Notes: generated from the letters alone by a model not told the origin. A stretch of 32,387 bases of DNA from Rhizophagus sp. LPA8_4_AMF (GCA_021464525.1 JADRCO010000495.1:1-32387), one strand, 5' to 3'; positions 9,079 through 17,786 are shown, numbered from the stretch's first letter. Translations and numbers: made by a program.

Positions 9079-12000
9079 TCATTGCCTTCTCTGTTGTTCT
9101 CGTAATTCTCTTTCTTCCCGTTCTATCCTTTCTCTAAATTCTCTAATTCTTAATTCTTCCGCTTCTTGCCTTACTCTTGCTCTTCGTTCTTCACTTTCTC
9201 TTCTTTCTCTTTCCATTCTTCGCTGGTTATTATTATATGAATTCTCCAAAATCATTACTATTTCATCATTACTTAATTCTCCTCTTCGTATATTTTCCAT
9301 TATATTTCTTGTCATTTCTGTATTTACTGGTATATTTCTCTGAATCAATTTTCTTTGAATCTCATCCCTTCTTACATTTTCTTGTGTTGATATCCTTTGT
9401 GCTGTTCTTCTTGCTAATTCTTCTGCTGTCAATGTTTCATCTGCCCTAATATCTCGTATCCTTACTCTTATAAATTCTTGTAATTCTTCATCTCTATCTC
9501 CATGATCATAAATTCTACTTCTTAAATCTCTTATTAATTCTGCTGTTATTTCTAATTCATTTACATTTCTTCCATCCACTCTAACTCTTTTTATATAATC
9601 TATTAATTCCTGATCTCCCATTGTAATTCCTCCTGTAGATTCTCTTCTCAATCTTATCATATCGTTAACTTGCTGTACTCCTATTTGTCTTTCTTCTTCT
9701 GGAAAAATATTTCTATCACAATGATATCTAAAATCTTCCGCTACCTGAAAATTCCTATTAGTATATCCAATATACTGATATCTATTCGTTCTTAACCATA
9801 TCAATACATCTAGTGGTATATCAAATGTATTCATTCCATTATTTACCATTGTTATATATACCCCGTGCCTAGTTCTTCTTGGTTCATGTCGTTCTGCTAT
9901 AACTACTACATCTCTATTTTCTTCACTTCTAAATAACGGTTCTCCATAATAATCTATTGGTCTTAATCCTGAACTTGTTCTTCCTCCTGCTCCTGATGCT
10001 ACGAACATACTTCTATTTACTTCTAAAATTATAAATCCTCTTATAGTTCCTCCAAAATATCTAATTCTTACATTATATCCTGTAGTTCCTTCTACTGCTT
10101 CTATTGTAAAATCTCTAAATCCTGTTATATCTTCTAACATTATACCTGATCTATTTCTATTATATACTCTTCTATTTACTGTAATTTGTTCCTCATTTGT
10201 TAACGCTCTTCCTAATGCACTTAATTGTGTATTAAAATCTTCTTGTATATTTTCATGAATTTCATCTCTTGGTATCATTCTTTCTATTCCTTCTACTTGT
10301 TGTGTAACCATATTTATATTTACTATCATTTCTCCTTGATTCGTATGTAATCTTACTGAACTTAATGTTTGATTATCTCTTAATCCTGCTGGTGCTGACG
10401 TATTTATTATTAATTCTCCAAATCTTAATACTTGATTCCCTTCTTGTACTATCCTTATAATTTCTCTTGAATTATTTTGTAACGTTTGCCACCATGTGGT
10501 ATTTTCGTAAACCATATTTACTGTTATTTCTTCTGATCCTTTTTCTATCATTGATATTATTTCATATTTTTCTTCATCGTTATCATATACCATTAAAATT
10601 TTTCCTAAATTTGTTTCTATCGAAAAATTATGTTCTTGTTCTTCTTCTGATAATTTCTTTTTTGTTAAATTAAATATTAAAGTAATTCCATCCTTTTGTT
10701 TAATTGTTATTTCTTTTCCCAAATATAACGAATTTGATATATGATCTTCATATTTATTAATCAAATCTTGTATATCTTTTCTTTTTTCCATATTCTTCTG
10801 TAATTTTTTATCGTTATCTTTTAATGTATTTAACTTTTCTATTTTTATAATCTTATAATGTCCTGGATCATAAATACCACTCCCTTCATCATATACCATA
10901 GTTATTTTTCCTATACTTGATTCTATATCAAATTCTCTATATTTATCTAAAATTCGTTTTTTTGTTGTATTAATCTTTACATTATTTACAATTATTTGTT
11001 CATAATTTTCTAATGCATTTGTCACCCTTTGTTCTATATTATTGATATCATTTTCTAATTCTTTAAGAAAAAATTCATTATTTCCTTTTCCTTCTAAAAA
11101 TTTATCCTGGATTTTTTCTACCAATGCTTTAATTCTTAATTCTCCATATTCTTCTAATAAATCTTCAATATATTCTTGGATTTCTTTTTTATCCTCGTTA
11201 CCTATTTCTGATAATTCCATTATCCTATTAATAATTTGCCTATTTAAATTACTAATTATAGTATTTTCTTCGTAACTTTCCTTCCTTTCTAAACTCCTTT
11301 TCCATTCATAAAAAATCTTAATTTTCTTTAATTTATCTATTAGCAATTTTTCTAACCCTTCTATCGTATAATCATTATTCCTTATTTTCTCCCTTAATTT
11401 CTTAATTAATTCTTCAACTAAGGTTTCTTCTTCCTTTAATGTCATTTTTTGATTTCGATATATTTTTTCTAAAATTTTTTCACTTTGTTTCACCAATACT
11501 TCAACCTTTTCATTTTCTTTATCCGGTAATAATTTTTGTATTTCTAATTTATATATGTATATTCTTTCCTTCATTAATTCTTCCTGAATCCTTTCTACTA
11601 TTTCATTAACTGTTCCTATTGCCCTAAATGGATTTTCCCAATCTCCATATATTACTCCTAACGCTATTTTTCTTTCCGTTTGATTCAATATCCCCTTTTT
11701 TTCTAATTGTTCTTCTATCTGCTGCACTTTTCTAAAATGGTTATTTTCTTCTATTTCATGTATTTTTTTGTTAAAAAACTTTACCCAATCACTTTTTCCT
11801 TTAGAAAAATAATTTTTATATTTAGCTAATTGTTCAGCTAAATAATCTATTGTTATTTGGCAATATTTTTTTTCCTTTCTCAAATTTTCGCTAATATCTT
11901 CTATCCATATTTTTAAGAATTCAAATTTCTCATCTGCTCCTTCTTCTACAAATTCTTTTATCCAAGCATTGTATACTCTTTTCTGATTATAAGTCCCTTT

Positions 12001-12468
12001 GACTAAATATTCTGTCATATTTTTATATCCAAAAGTCCTTTTTATATAATCATTATTTCTTTCTTCTTTGTAAGCCCTCCTTATTTCTAATTTCTGATAT
12101 TCTGAAAATCCCCCTTGTTCAATCAATATCATAAATTTCTCATTTTTTATATTACTACATCCATTATATTTTCTTATACTACATCCATAACAAAATTGTC
12201 CTTTTCTATCTTTTTGACATCCATTTTGACTTTTTTCAAATCTTAATTCGCAATCTATCCCTATACTTTCATTTCCTAAAAAAGCTATTATTTCTCCTCT
12301 TGATTTCTTTCGTAATTTTTCTATAATATTACATAATACTCCTTGCCTTTTTAATGAAAATAACTTTTCTTTCATTTCACTATTTAATACTTCTAATTTT
12401 GGAAAATTTACACACCATTCTTGTATACACCCCATCCCTATAAACATCGGTTCTGGCGTATTTTTCAT
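9079..12468 (-). CDS. Very large ORF, candidate structural protein
   Basis: The ORF is 1129 residues. It starts just downstream of the retropepsin ORF. Near residue 75-105 there is a Cys cluster (GIDCEL ... GCQ ... CYGC) like the one in the protease ORF. Residues about 160-500 are charged coiled coil. Then come repeated beta segments: IGKITMVYD near 518, LGKILMVYD near 620 and a weaker copy (NQGEMIVNINMV) near 710. Residues about 745-940 look globular (TGFRDFTIEAV, GGTIRGFIILEV, HGVYITMVNNG). The last 180 residues are several short helical modules of about 35-45 residues with TAEEL/NEEQ motifs and an Arg/Glu coiled coil. No known family is recognised. Confidence 0.65.
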   Translation of the reverse strand: MKNTPEPMFIGMGCIQEWCVNFPKLEVLNSEMKEKLFSLKRQGVLCNIIEKLRKKSRGEIIAFLGNESIGIDCELRFEKSQNGCQKDRKGQFCYGCSIRKYNGCSNIKNEKFMILIEQGGFSEYQKLEIRRAYKEERNNDYIKRTFGYKNMTEYLVKGTYNQKRVYNAWIKEFVEEGADEKFEFLKIWIEDISENLRKEKKYCQITIDYLAEQLAKYKNYFSKGKSDWVKFFNKKIHEIEENNHFRKVQQIEEQLEKKGILNQTERKIALGVIYGDWENPFRAIGTVNEIVERIQEELMKERIYIYKLEIQKLLPDKENEKVEVLVKQSEKILEKIYRNQKMTLKEEETLVEELIKKLREKIRNNDYTIEGLEKLLIDKLKKIKIFYEWKRSLERKESYEENTIISNLNRQIINRIMELSEIGNEDKKEIQEYIEDLLEEYGELRIKALVEKIQDKFLEGKGNNEFFLKELENDINNIEQRVTNALENYEQIIVNNVKINTTKKRILDKYREFDIESSIGKITMVYDEGSGIYDPGHYKIIKIEKLNTLKDNDKKLQKNMEKRKDIQDLINKYEDHISNSLYLGKEITIKQKDGITLIFNLTKKKLSEEEQEHNFSIETNLGKILMVYDNDEEKYEIISMIEKGSEEITVNMVYENTTWWQTLQNNSREIIRIVQEGNQVLRFGELIINTSAPAGLRDNQTLSSVRLHTNQGEMIVNINMVTQQVEGIERMIPRDEIHENIQEDFNTQLSALGRALTNEEQITVNRRVYNRNRSGIMLEDITGFRDFTIEAVEGTTGYNVRIRYFGGTIRGFIILEVNRSMFVASGAGGRTSSGLRPIDYYGEPLFRSEENRDVVVIAERHEPRRTRHGVYITMVNNGMNTFDIPLDVLIWLRTNRYQYIGYTNRNFQVAEDFRYHCDRNIFPEEERQIGVQQVNDMIRLRRESTGGITMGDQELIDYIKRVRVDGRNVNELEITAELIRDLRSRIYDHGDRDEELQEFIRVRIRDIRADETLTAEELARRTAQRISTQENVRRDEIQRKLIQRNIPVNTEMTRNIMENIRRGELSNDEIVMILENSYNNNQRRMERERRESEERRARVRQEAEELRIREFRERIEREERELREQQRRQ

Positions 12469-12533
12469 AACATTAAAAGTTACTTTTATTCCTTCTTTTG
12501 GATATCTTTCCCATTCATTTCCTAATCGTATCT

Positions 12534-13373
12534 TTAATGTAATTTTCCTTCTGTATTTACTTGTGAGTTATCTCCTAATGTAATATTCATCTTATCTTTT
12601 TCATCATTCATTATTTTCAATTTTCCTTCTTTAACCAATCCTAATGCTTCTACTAAATCTGTTCTTATATAATTACTATTTGCTCCACAATCTATTAAAG
12701 CCATTATTTTCATTTCCTGTATCTTCTGTTCTTTCCTATTATATCCTTTAGTTGTTACTTCTACTCCATACAATTCTCCTTTTTCATCATAAGTTAATCC
12801 TAATAATTCTCTTCCAAAATTTTCAGTTCTAATTTTTTGTTCTTTATTAAAATAACATCCTACACACGCTTTAAGTTTTCCTACTATACATGGTTTTTCT
12901 GATTCTTTCTTTAGTAAATCACATTCTATTCCTGGCTCATATAATATCCCAAAAATATTTTCATTGTAACTCTTACTCCTTATTTGTTTAAATTTATTCC
13001 ATTTATTATTTGCTAAATATAATAACGTTTCTTCCTCTTTTTCCTTCCCTTGATTTTCTTTATCCTTTCTTAATCTTATTTTTTGTATCGTAAATAAACT
13101 ATATTCTCCCTTTTTTACTAAAAATTCTTGTTCATCCTTTTTTTCTATTGTAAAATCTTTCATAAACTGATGTCCTAACTGTATTCCTCCTTTTATCAAT
13201 TCTTTATCTTCGTCATCCTTTAATACATAAAACATAATTGGTTTATCCTCATTCTTTTTCTTACCTTGTCCTTTTCTTCTCCATCCTTCTTTTCCTATTT
13301 TACAAAATGCTTTAATAATCCCTAAAACTTTTACATCTTTTCCTTGCACTTTAAATTTTTTATCACTTGGCAT
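12534..13373 (-). CDS. Retropepsin-type aspartic protease ORF
   Basis: The ORF is 279 residues counted from the first ATG. The C-terminal part has ALIDCGANSNYIRTDLVEALGL (about residues 220-241), the hydrophobic-hydrophobic-D-x-G-A signature of retropepsins in the D-C-G-A spelling used by many Ty3-like elements. Upstream, about 157-181, lies a Cys motif (IECDL ... CIVG ... ACVGCYF) also seen at the start of the ORF at 9079-12468. The open frame runs about 47 codons before the first Met, so initiation or expression may depend on the upstream Nudix-kinase gene. The expected job is cleavage of the structural polyproteins. Confidence 0.8.
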   Translation of the reverse strand: MPSDKKFKVQGKDVKVLGIIKAFCKIGKEGWRRKGQGKKKNEDKPIMFYVLKDDEDKELIKGGIQLGHQFMKDFTIEKKDEQEFLVKKGEYSLFTIQKIRLRKDKENQGKEKEEETLLYLANNKWNKFKQIRSKSYNENIFGILYEPGIECDLLKKESEKPCIVGKLKACVGCYFNKEQKIRTENFGRELLGLTYDEKGELYGVEVTTKGYNRKEQKIQEMKIMALIDCGANSNYIRTDLVEALGLVKEGKLKIMNDEKDKMNITLGDNSQVNTEGKLH

Positions 13374-13521
13374 ATATCTTTTATATCCTAATTTTTCTGC
13401 CTCTTCCCTATTTATTATTCCTTCAACATTTACATTTCGATTTATTATTACGATTCGATTATTTTGTTTCGCTGAATTTGGAAACTTTACTTCTACTTGA
13501 TATAAATTTTCTTTTTATATT

Positions 13522-14628
13522 TCATTTAAAAACAATTCCATCTTGTTCTATTTCTTTAACTATTTCCTTTCTTAAATTTTGTTCAAATCTAGGTCCTTTT
13601 ATAAACTTCTGAAAACTATTCCTATAATATTTTCTAAATAAATCATAATATTCCTTATTAATTTCTTTAACTAATTCATCCTTAAATTCTAAATCCCTTT
13701 CTAAATAAATTACTTTTTCATGAAATACATTATATTTTTCTTCGTTAATTTCTTTATTTCCATACCATTCATCAAACATTCTTTTTCTAAACATTCCTCC
13801 TTCTATCAAAAAGATTTTATCTTTCTTATTAACAATTTCCTTTACTAACCATAAATATTCTTTTTCATAAAATCCTTTAACCTGCTTTTGCAATTCTTCT
13901 ATTTGTCCTTTCTCAAATAATACTCCAATTATTTCTTGATTCTCATCAATATTCATTATTAATTTATCTTTTAATTTATTAAATTTTTCTCCAACTTCTT
14001 CCTTTAACTGCCTTCTTGGAAATCTAATTACTTCTAATTTTCCAAAACTTTTTCCTTCAAATTCCTTAATTAATGTAGTTTTTCCTACTCCTATTTTTCC
14101 TTCAATTGTAATTAATACGTGATTATTTTTCCAAATAAAATAATCAATTAATCCTTCAAACATTGAATCTAATATTTTATTTTCTTCGTTAAATACTTCA
14201 TTAATTTCTTTATATTCCCAATATATAAATTTTCCTGTTGCAAAATCCTTAATTTCTCTAGGTTTTTCCATCCACTCTTTATATCCTCTAATTTTATAAA
14301 TTTCTTCCGCCGTTATTACATACGTCATCACATAGTTTAATTCCTTAAAACCTTTTCCTTTAAAATTTTTATTTTCGTAAATACATATCCTTTGTCTATG
14401 TTCCTTTGTTATTTCAAATTCTACATTAATTTCTTCCCATAATTCCCTTTTTGCTGCTTCTTCAAATGTTTCTTTATATTCTACACTTCCTCCTGGACAC
14501 TGTATTTTTCCTTTAGCTGGTTCTTTAATCCTTCTTGAAACATAAACCTCTTTATTTTCTTTAATAACAATTATTGTTACATACAAATTAAAATATTCAC
14601 TTAATTGACTTTCAATTTTATAATTCAT
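13522..14628 (-). CDS. Nudix hydrolase - P-loop deoxynucleoside kinase fusion
   Basis: The protein has 368 residues and two domains. Residues about 15-150 form a Nudix domain with the box GGSVEYKETFEEAAKRELWE (46-65), the metal-binding REUxEE core. Residues about 170-360 form a P-loop kinase with EGKIGVGKTT (176-185), close to the motif of deoxynucleoside kinases (EGxIxxGKST), and FLIEGG, where dNKs have a switch-region acidic motif. The pair would clean oxidised or excess nucleotides and phosphorylate deoxynucleosides, raising dNTPs for cDNA synthesis. A thymidylate-kinase-like assignment of the second domain is possible. A GTATAAATAAAAG box lies about 40-50 nt upstream. Confidence 0.85.
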   Translation of the reverse strand: MNYKIESQLSEYFNLYVTIIVIKENKEVYVSRRIKEPAKGKIQCPGGSVEYKETFEEAAKRELWEEINVEFEITKEHRQRICIYENKNFKGKGFKELNYVMTYVITAEEIYKIRGYKEWMEKPREIKDFATGKFIYWEYKEINEVFNEENKILDSMFEGLIDYFIWKNNHVLITIEGKIGVGKTTLIKEFEGKSFGKLEVIRFPRRQLKEEVGEKFNKLKDKLIMNIDENQEIIGVLFEKGQIEELQKQVKGFYEKEYLWLVKEIVNKKDKIFLIEGGMFRKRMFDEWYGNKEINEEKYNVFHEKVIYLERDLEFKDELVKEINKEYYDLFRKYYRNSFQKFIKGPRFEQNLRKEIVKEIEQDGIVFK

Positions 14629-14665
14629 TTTTATTATTTCAGTAAATTTTTAAACATTTCTAATA

Positions 14666-14678
14666 CTTTTATTTATAC
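14666..14678 (-). promoter_or_regulatory. TATA-like box before Nudix-kinase gene
   Basis: GTATAAATAAAAG on the minus strand lies about 38-50 nt before the ATG at 14628. The string GTATAAATAAA recurs on the plus arm at 26488 and 28667. Confidence 0.55.
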
Positions 14679-14726
14679 AAAATTATGCTCCTTTCTAAAA
14701 ATACTTCTAAATACAATTACTATTAC

Positions 14727-14736
14727 TCCTATATAC
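14727..14736 (-). promoter_or_regulatory. TATATAGGA motif
   Basis: GTATATAGGA on the minus strand, about 100 nt before the Nudix-kinase start. It shares its core with the pair at 16749 and 16797, which suggests a second promoter class. Confidence 0.35.
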
Positions 14737-14789
14737 TTTTCCTTCGTCTAATACTTTTAATTCTCCTATACCTTTCTGAATATTTTACT

Positions 14790-15314
14790 TCAAACTCTAT
14801 TTCTTCCCATTTCCTTTTCCTTTTTTGTTTTTCTAAGTTTTCCCTTCTCTAATAATTCTCGTTTCTCTAAAAAAGATACTATATTATCATATGCAGTTTT
14901 AGCTTTCATTTGAATTACTACCATTTCTTTCTTTTGATTATATATTGCTCTATCTTTTATTTCTTGATTTCCTGATTCTGCTCTTTTTCTTTCATAAAGT
15001 ACCCTTAACATTTTCTCCATTTCTTCTTTATCTTTGGTAAGTTCTCCCTCAATAATTTTTACTTCATCATTTCTCCATTTAATTTTTTCTGGAAACTCTT
15101 TTACCACCATTTCTGATAATTGTAACTCTAATTTTTCTTTCTTAATAGTTTTTACTTCTTCTTGAAGAAATTCTTCATTTTCTTTTAAAAACACAGTTTT
15201 CCTCATTATTTTCTTACTTAATTCTTCAGTAGATAAATCTTTAAATTCATTTATTTCAAATTCCTTTGGTACATATTTCAAGTACGCATTTTTATCCCAT
15301 TTAATAAGTTCCAT
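14790..15314 (-). CDS. Coiled-coil protein, family C
   Basis: The protein has 174 residues, starting at the ATG at 15314 (MELIKWDKN). It is helical and charged. It pairs with 16216-16686: both carry a central coil, an MLR.LYE.K block and a C-terminal TAYDNIVSFL / TSYDNMISFL motif. The SFL codons contain the heptamer TTTTTTA at the same place in both genes. A TATA-like box lies about 40 nt upstream. Function is unknown. Confidence 0.7.
   Translation of the reverse strand: MELIKWDKNAYLKYVPKEFEINEFKDLSTEELSKKIMRKTVFLKENEEFLQEEVKTIKKEKLELQLSEMVVKEFPEKIKWRNDEVKIIEGELTKDKEEMEKMLRVLYERKRAESGNQEIKDRAIYNQKKEMVVIQMKAKTAYDNIVSFLEKRELLEKGKLRKTKKEKEMGRNRV
14868..14874 (-). promoter_or_regulatory. Slippery heptamer TTTTTTA
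   Basis: The minus strand reads T TTT TTA in the zero frame within the SFL codons of the family C gene. This is the heptamer used by HIV-1 for -1 frameshifting. The -1 frame here stays open only about a dozen codons, and the zero frame itself continues for about 25 codons. Confidence 0.4.
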
Positions 15315-15351
15315 TTTAAACAAATTTATTTCCAAAATCAATTTTAACCAT

Positions 15352-15362
15352 AATATTTATAC
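15352..15362 (-). promoter_or_regulatory. TATA-like box before 15314
   Basis: GTATAAATATT on the minus strand lies about 38-48 nt before the family C ATG. Confidence 0.45.
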
Positions 15363-15525
15363 ATTTTATTAATAATGTGCAAATTCAAAATCATACAATT
15401 TTCGTACTTTAAATATTTTCCCATTATTCCTATAATTTACAATTTCTGGAATCCCTTCATCAAATAGACTCCTTTTCCTTTTTCTTTTATAACCTTGTTC
15501 CTTGTAATTAACAATTATTCTCCTA

Positions 15526-15958
15526 TCAACCCTTCCCTTTAATAAAAAAAGACCTCATTCTTTCATAAACTTCATCCGCCTTTTCTTCATTATTAAAAAT
15601 ATTTGGTAAACTTGTATCTTCAACCTTTTTTAATTCTGAGAGTATTCGTAAATTATCATGTTCTTCTTTTCTTATCTCTTCAGTTTCTTTATTTGCCTTT
15701 ACTTCTAATCCTCTAATCCTTTCTTGTAATATATTTATATTTTCACCATTCCTTACAATCTTTTCTTTCTTTTGTAATATAACTGTTTCTAACTTTAAAA
15801 TTTCTTTTTGAGTTTTCTGACTTTCACTCCTTTCTTCAACTATTTCTGTTTGTATTCCTAATATATCTGAATCTATTCTTCGCGATTCTTCATTTCTCCT
15901 ATGTATTCTTTTTTACAATATTTCGTATCTTTATTTCAATTTCTTTTGGTGTAATCAT
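15526..15958 (-). pseudogene. Broken family B coiled-coil gene
   Basis: This is a fifth copy of family B (others at 16894, 17371, 26975 and 28283), recognisable by its start (MITPKEIEIKIRNIV), a Gln/Glu/Lys coil and the closing block EEKADEVYERM. It is broken as it stands. The stretch downstream to about 15369 is also open in a minus frame and rich in Lys/Arg, comparable to the basic open stretches that follow other family B genes. A TATA-like box lies about 40-50 nt upstream of the start. Confidence 0.6.
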
Positions 15959-15996
15959 TTTAATATTTTTATTACCTTTTATTGAATAAATTTCAT

Positions 15997-16007
15997 CCCT
16001 TTTATAC
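15997..16007 (-). promoter_or_regulatory. TATA-like box before 15958
   Basis: GTATAAAAGGG on the minus strand lies about 40-50 nt before the family B start at 15958. Confidence 0.45.
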
Positions 16008-16012
16008 ATATT

Positions 16013-16231
16013 TCAATCAATATCCATATATACTATCCTTCTTTCATTATTTAATTTTGGTAAACATTTTTCCTTAAATTCTTCTAACTCTTTATCACTT
16101 AACCCTTTATTCTTACTAATCCTTTTCCTATTTCTTAATACTAACTCATTTCTTCTTCCAATAATATTTTTTCTTGTAATATCTCCTATTATCCATTCGT
16201 TTTTCCTAATAACCCTCACTCGTCTAAAAAA
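16013..16231 (-). CDS. -1 frame open stretch after family C gene
   Basis: This stretch lies in the -1 frame relative to the gene at 16216-16686. It opens across the TTTTTTA heptamer, runs about 70 codons and ends just before the next TATA-like box. It has no ATG near its beginning. The product would be very basic at first (RVIRKNEWIIGDIT), then helical (DKELEEFKEKC), ending YMDID. The RK..IIGDI segment recurs in the -1 frame after the gene at 16894-17283, which argues it is translated. Ribosomal frameshifting, a mechanism well known in retroelements, would explain expression; a separate gene with a non-ATG start is the alternative. Confidence 0.45.
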   Translation of the reverse strand, partial: FFRRVRVIRKNEWIIGDITRKNIIGRRNELVLRNRKRISKNKGLSDKELEEFKEKCLPKLNNERRIVYMDID

Positions 16232-16686
16232 GAAATCATATTATCATATGACGTTACTGCACTCATATCTATAATCATATTTTCTCCTTCATATTCTATA
16301 CTCATATTTCGTTTTCTTTCTTCTCCTTCTGCTTCTTCCCCTTTCTTTTCATACAATTTTCTTAACATTATATCAATTTCTTCTCTTTCCCTATAATATT
16401 CTACTGATTCTTTATTTATTCTTACTTCTCTTTTCTCAATCCTTCCTGGATATTCTTGAACAATTTTCTTTGACTTTTCTAATAATCCTTTTTCATTTTG
16501 TAATAATCCTTCATCTTCGCTAATATCCTTTAATTTTTCTACCATATATTTTGCCTTTCTTCGTATTTCATCTGATAATTCGTATACTGAGTATCCATTA
16601 TATTTTTCTTCTTTTCCTGTCTTTCTTGGTACATAAGTTGATCTTTTTCTTTTCTTACTTCCTTGGTTAAATAATTCAATACTCAT
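16216..16686 (-). CDS. Coiled-coil protein, family C
   Basis: The protein has 156 residues from the ATG at 16686 (MSIELFNQGSKKRKRS). A basic N-terminus is followed by a conserved-looking Y..YELSDEIR block, a coil, MLRKLYEKK and the closing TSYDNMISFL motif shared with 14790-15314. It ends almost at once after the TTTTTTA heptamer, while the -1 frame stays open for about 70 codons. Confidence 0.7.
   Translation of the reverse strand: MSIELFNQGSKKRKRSTYVPRKTGKEEKYNGYSVYELSDEIRRKAKYMVEKLKDISEDEGLLQNEKGLLEKSKKIVQEYPGRIEKREVRINKESVEYYREREEIDIMLRKLYEKKGEEAEGEERKRNMSIEYEGENMIIDMSAVTSYDNMISFLDE
16225..16231 (-). promoter_or_regulatory. Slippery heptamer TTTTTTA
   Basis: The zero frame reads TCT TTT TTA, giving T TTT TTA, and its stop follows three codons later. 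The -1 frame is open for about 70 codons. The same heptamer sits at the same place in the other family C gene. Confidence 0.55.
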
Positions 16687-16748
16687 TTTCAATAATAATT
16701 TTACTTCAAACAAATTTATTATTTATTTATTAAAATAACCATTTTGGC

Positions 16749-16808
16749 TCCTATATATACATATATTTACTACTATTTTACAATCATATTTATTGTTCCT
16801 ATATATAC
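16749..16808 (-). promoter_or_regulatory. Two identical GTATATATAGGA boxes
   Basis: The 12-mer GTATATATAGGA occurs twice on the minus strand, at 16749-16760 and 16797-16808, 48 bp apart, in the gap before the family C gene at 16686. A shorter form is at 14727 and a related GTATATAAAGGA at 19437. They are good TATA-box candidates. Confidence 0.5.
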
Positions 16809-16893
16809 TTAAACTTTCTCTTTAAAATTTCCCTCCTATTTTTCCTTAATGTCATAACATTAATATCTCCTATTATATTTTTTCTCTCTACTA

Positions 16894-17283
16894 TTATCCT
16901 TCGTCGATTAATTTTTTGCTTATAAGAAAATTTATCATTTCATTATAAATTTCTTCTGCTGTTTTCTTTTCCAAAAACGGATTTGGACTTTTCCCTGCCA
17001 ATTCGTTTTTTATACTTTCCAACTGTTCCACACAACCCTTCAAATTATTTTCCATTCCGGTTAATCCTTTTTCCAATTCTTCTAACCGTTTTCTTTCTCT
17101 ATCTTCCTTCTTTCTTAATTCAATTATCGCTTTTTGAATTTTTTCAATATCTTTTCCTAATTTTATTCTTTGTTCACTATCCTCCTTAATCTGTTCTTTT
17201 TCCTTCTCAATCCTTTCTTTTCGTGAATTGATTCCTTTAACAATTTCTTCAATTTGCCTTACAATTTCACTTGGTAAACTCAT
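16894..17283 (-). CDS. Coiled-coil protein, family B
   Basis: The protein has 129 residues. It starts MSLPSEIVRQIEEIV, has a long charged coiled coil, then GKSPNPF and a closing block TAEEIYNEMINFL. The same start and end are seen in the neighbouring gene at 17371-17748 and in the plus-arm genes at 26975 and 28283. The LPSEI start recalls the beginning of an F-box, but no complete F-box is present. The INFL codons contain AAATTTT followed by CTT. Confidence 0.75.
   Translation of the reverse strand: MSLPSEIVRQIEEIVKGINSRKERIEKEKEQIKEDSEQRIKLGKDIEKIQKAIIELRKKEDRERKRLEELEKGLTGMENNLKGCVEQLESIKNELAGKSPNPFLEKKTAEEIYNEMINFLISKKLIDEG
16927..16933 (-). promoter_or_regulatory. Slippery heptamer AAATTTT
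   Basis: The zero frame reads ATA AAT TTT CTT, so the heptamer is A AAT TTT, a form allowed for -1 slippage. The -1 frame stays open about 44 codons and stops inside the TATA-like box at 16797. Confidence 0.5.
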
Positions 17284-17324
17284 TCTTAAAACCTTTTTTA
17301 TTTATTCTATTATTTCTTTTCACA

Positions 17325-17335
17325 GTATTTATAAC
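17325..17335 (-). promoter_or_regulatory. TATA-like box before 17283
   Basis: GTTATAAATAC on the minus strand lies about 42-52 nt before the family B ATG. Confidence 0.4.
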
Positions 17336-17370
17336 TATTTCATTAATATATTTTTTACATATCCTTCTCC

Positions 17371-17748
17371 TTACGTCAATTCTCCTAATCCTTTGTTTAT
17401 AAGAAAATTTACAATTCTTTCATAAACTGACTTTGCTGTTTCTTGTTCAACATATCTCCATTTTGGTGATACTATTCCCTTTTCATGCTCTTCCTTTATA
17501 TCTTTTAAACTTACAACTTGTCCTTTAATATTTTCTTTTATTCCTCCAATTTCTGTATTTATTATTGATACCCTATCCTTTTGTCGATTAATTTTCAACC
17601 TTAATTCATTTACTGCCTCCTTCATATCTCCTAAATGTTTTTCATCATCATTTATAGCTGCTTCTTCATTCATTTTTTCTTCTTTCTTAGTATCAATATT
17701 CCTTACATACGCTTCAATCTTTCGAGCTATCTCACTTGGTAAACTCAT
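17371..17748 (-). CDS. Coiled-coil protein, family B
   Basis: The protein has 125 residues. It starts MSLPSEIARKIEAYV, nearly identical to the next gene, and ends with SPKWRYVEQETAKSVYERIV. The SP..RYVEQE block is shared with the plus-arm copy at 26975-27355, so these two are closer to each other than to the immediate neighbour. That points to duplication between the arms rather than simple tandem duplication. The VNFL codons carry AAATTTT followed by CTT. Confidence 0.75.
   Translation of the reverse strand: MSLPSEIARKIEAYVRNIDTKKEEKMNEEAAINDDEKHLGDMKEAVNELRLKINRQKDRVSIINTEIGGIKENIKGQVVSLKDIKEEHEKGIVSPKWRYVEQETAKSVYERIVNFLINKGLGELT
17404..17410 (-). promoter_or_regulatory. Slippery heptamer AAATTTT
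   Basis: The zero frame reads GTA AAT TTT CTT. The -1 frame remains open about 46 codons and runs just past the ATG of the next gene at 17283. Confidence 0.5.
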
Positions 17749-17773
17749 TTTTTCTAAATTTTTATCCTAAACA

Positions 17774-17786
17774 CTTATTTTTATAG
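17774..17786 (-). promoter_or_regulatory. TATA-like box before 17748
   Basis: CTATAAAAATAAG on the minus strand lies about 26-38 nt before the ATG. Confidence 0.4.

Noticed and set aside
8742-9449. Plus-strand Leu/Phe-rich ORFs that look like membrane proteins
   Set aside because: They lie opposite Arg/Glu-rich coding sequence, and their hydrophobicity follows from the complement of that sequence.
16687-16893. A short 18-residue ORF beginning at an ATG near 16850
   Set aside because: It lies within the -1 open stretch that follows the family B gene and is better explained as part of it.
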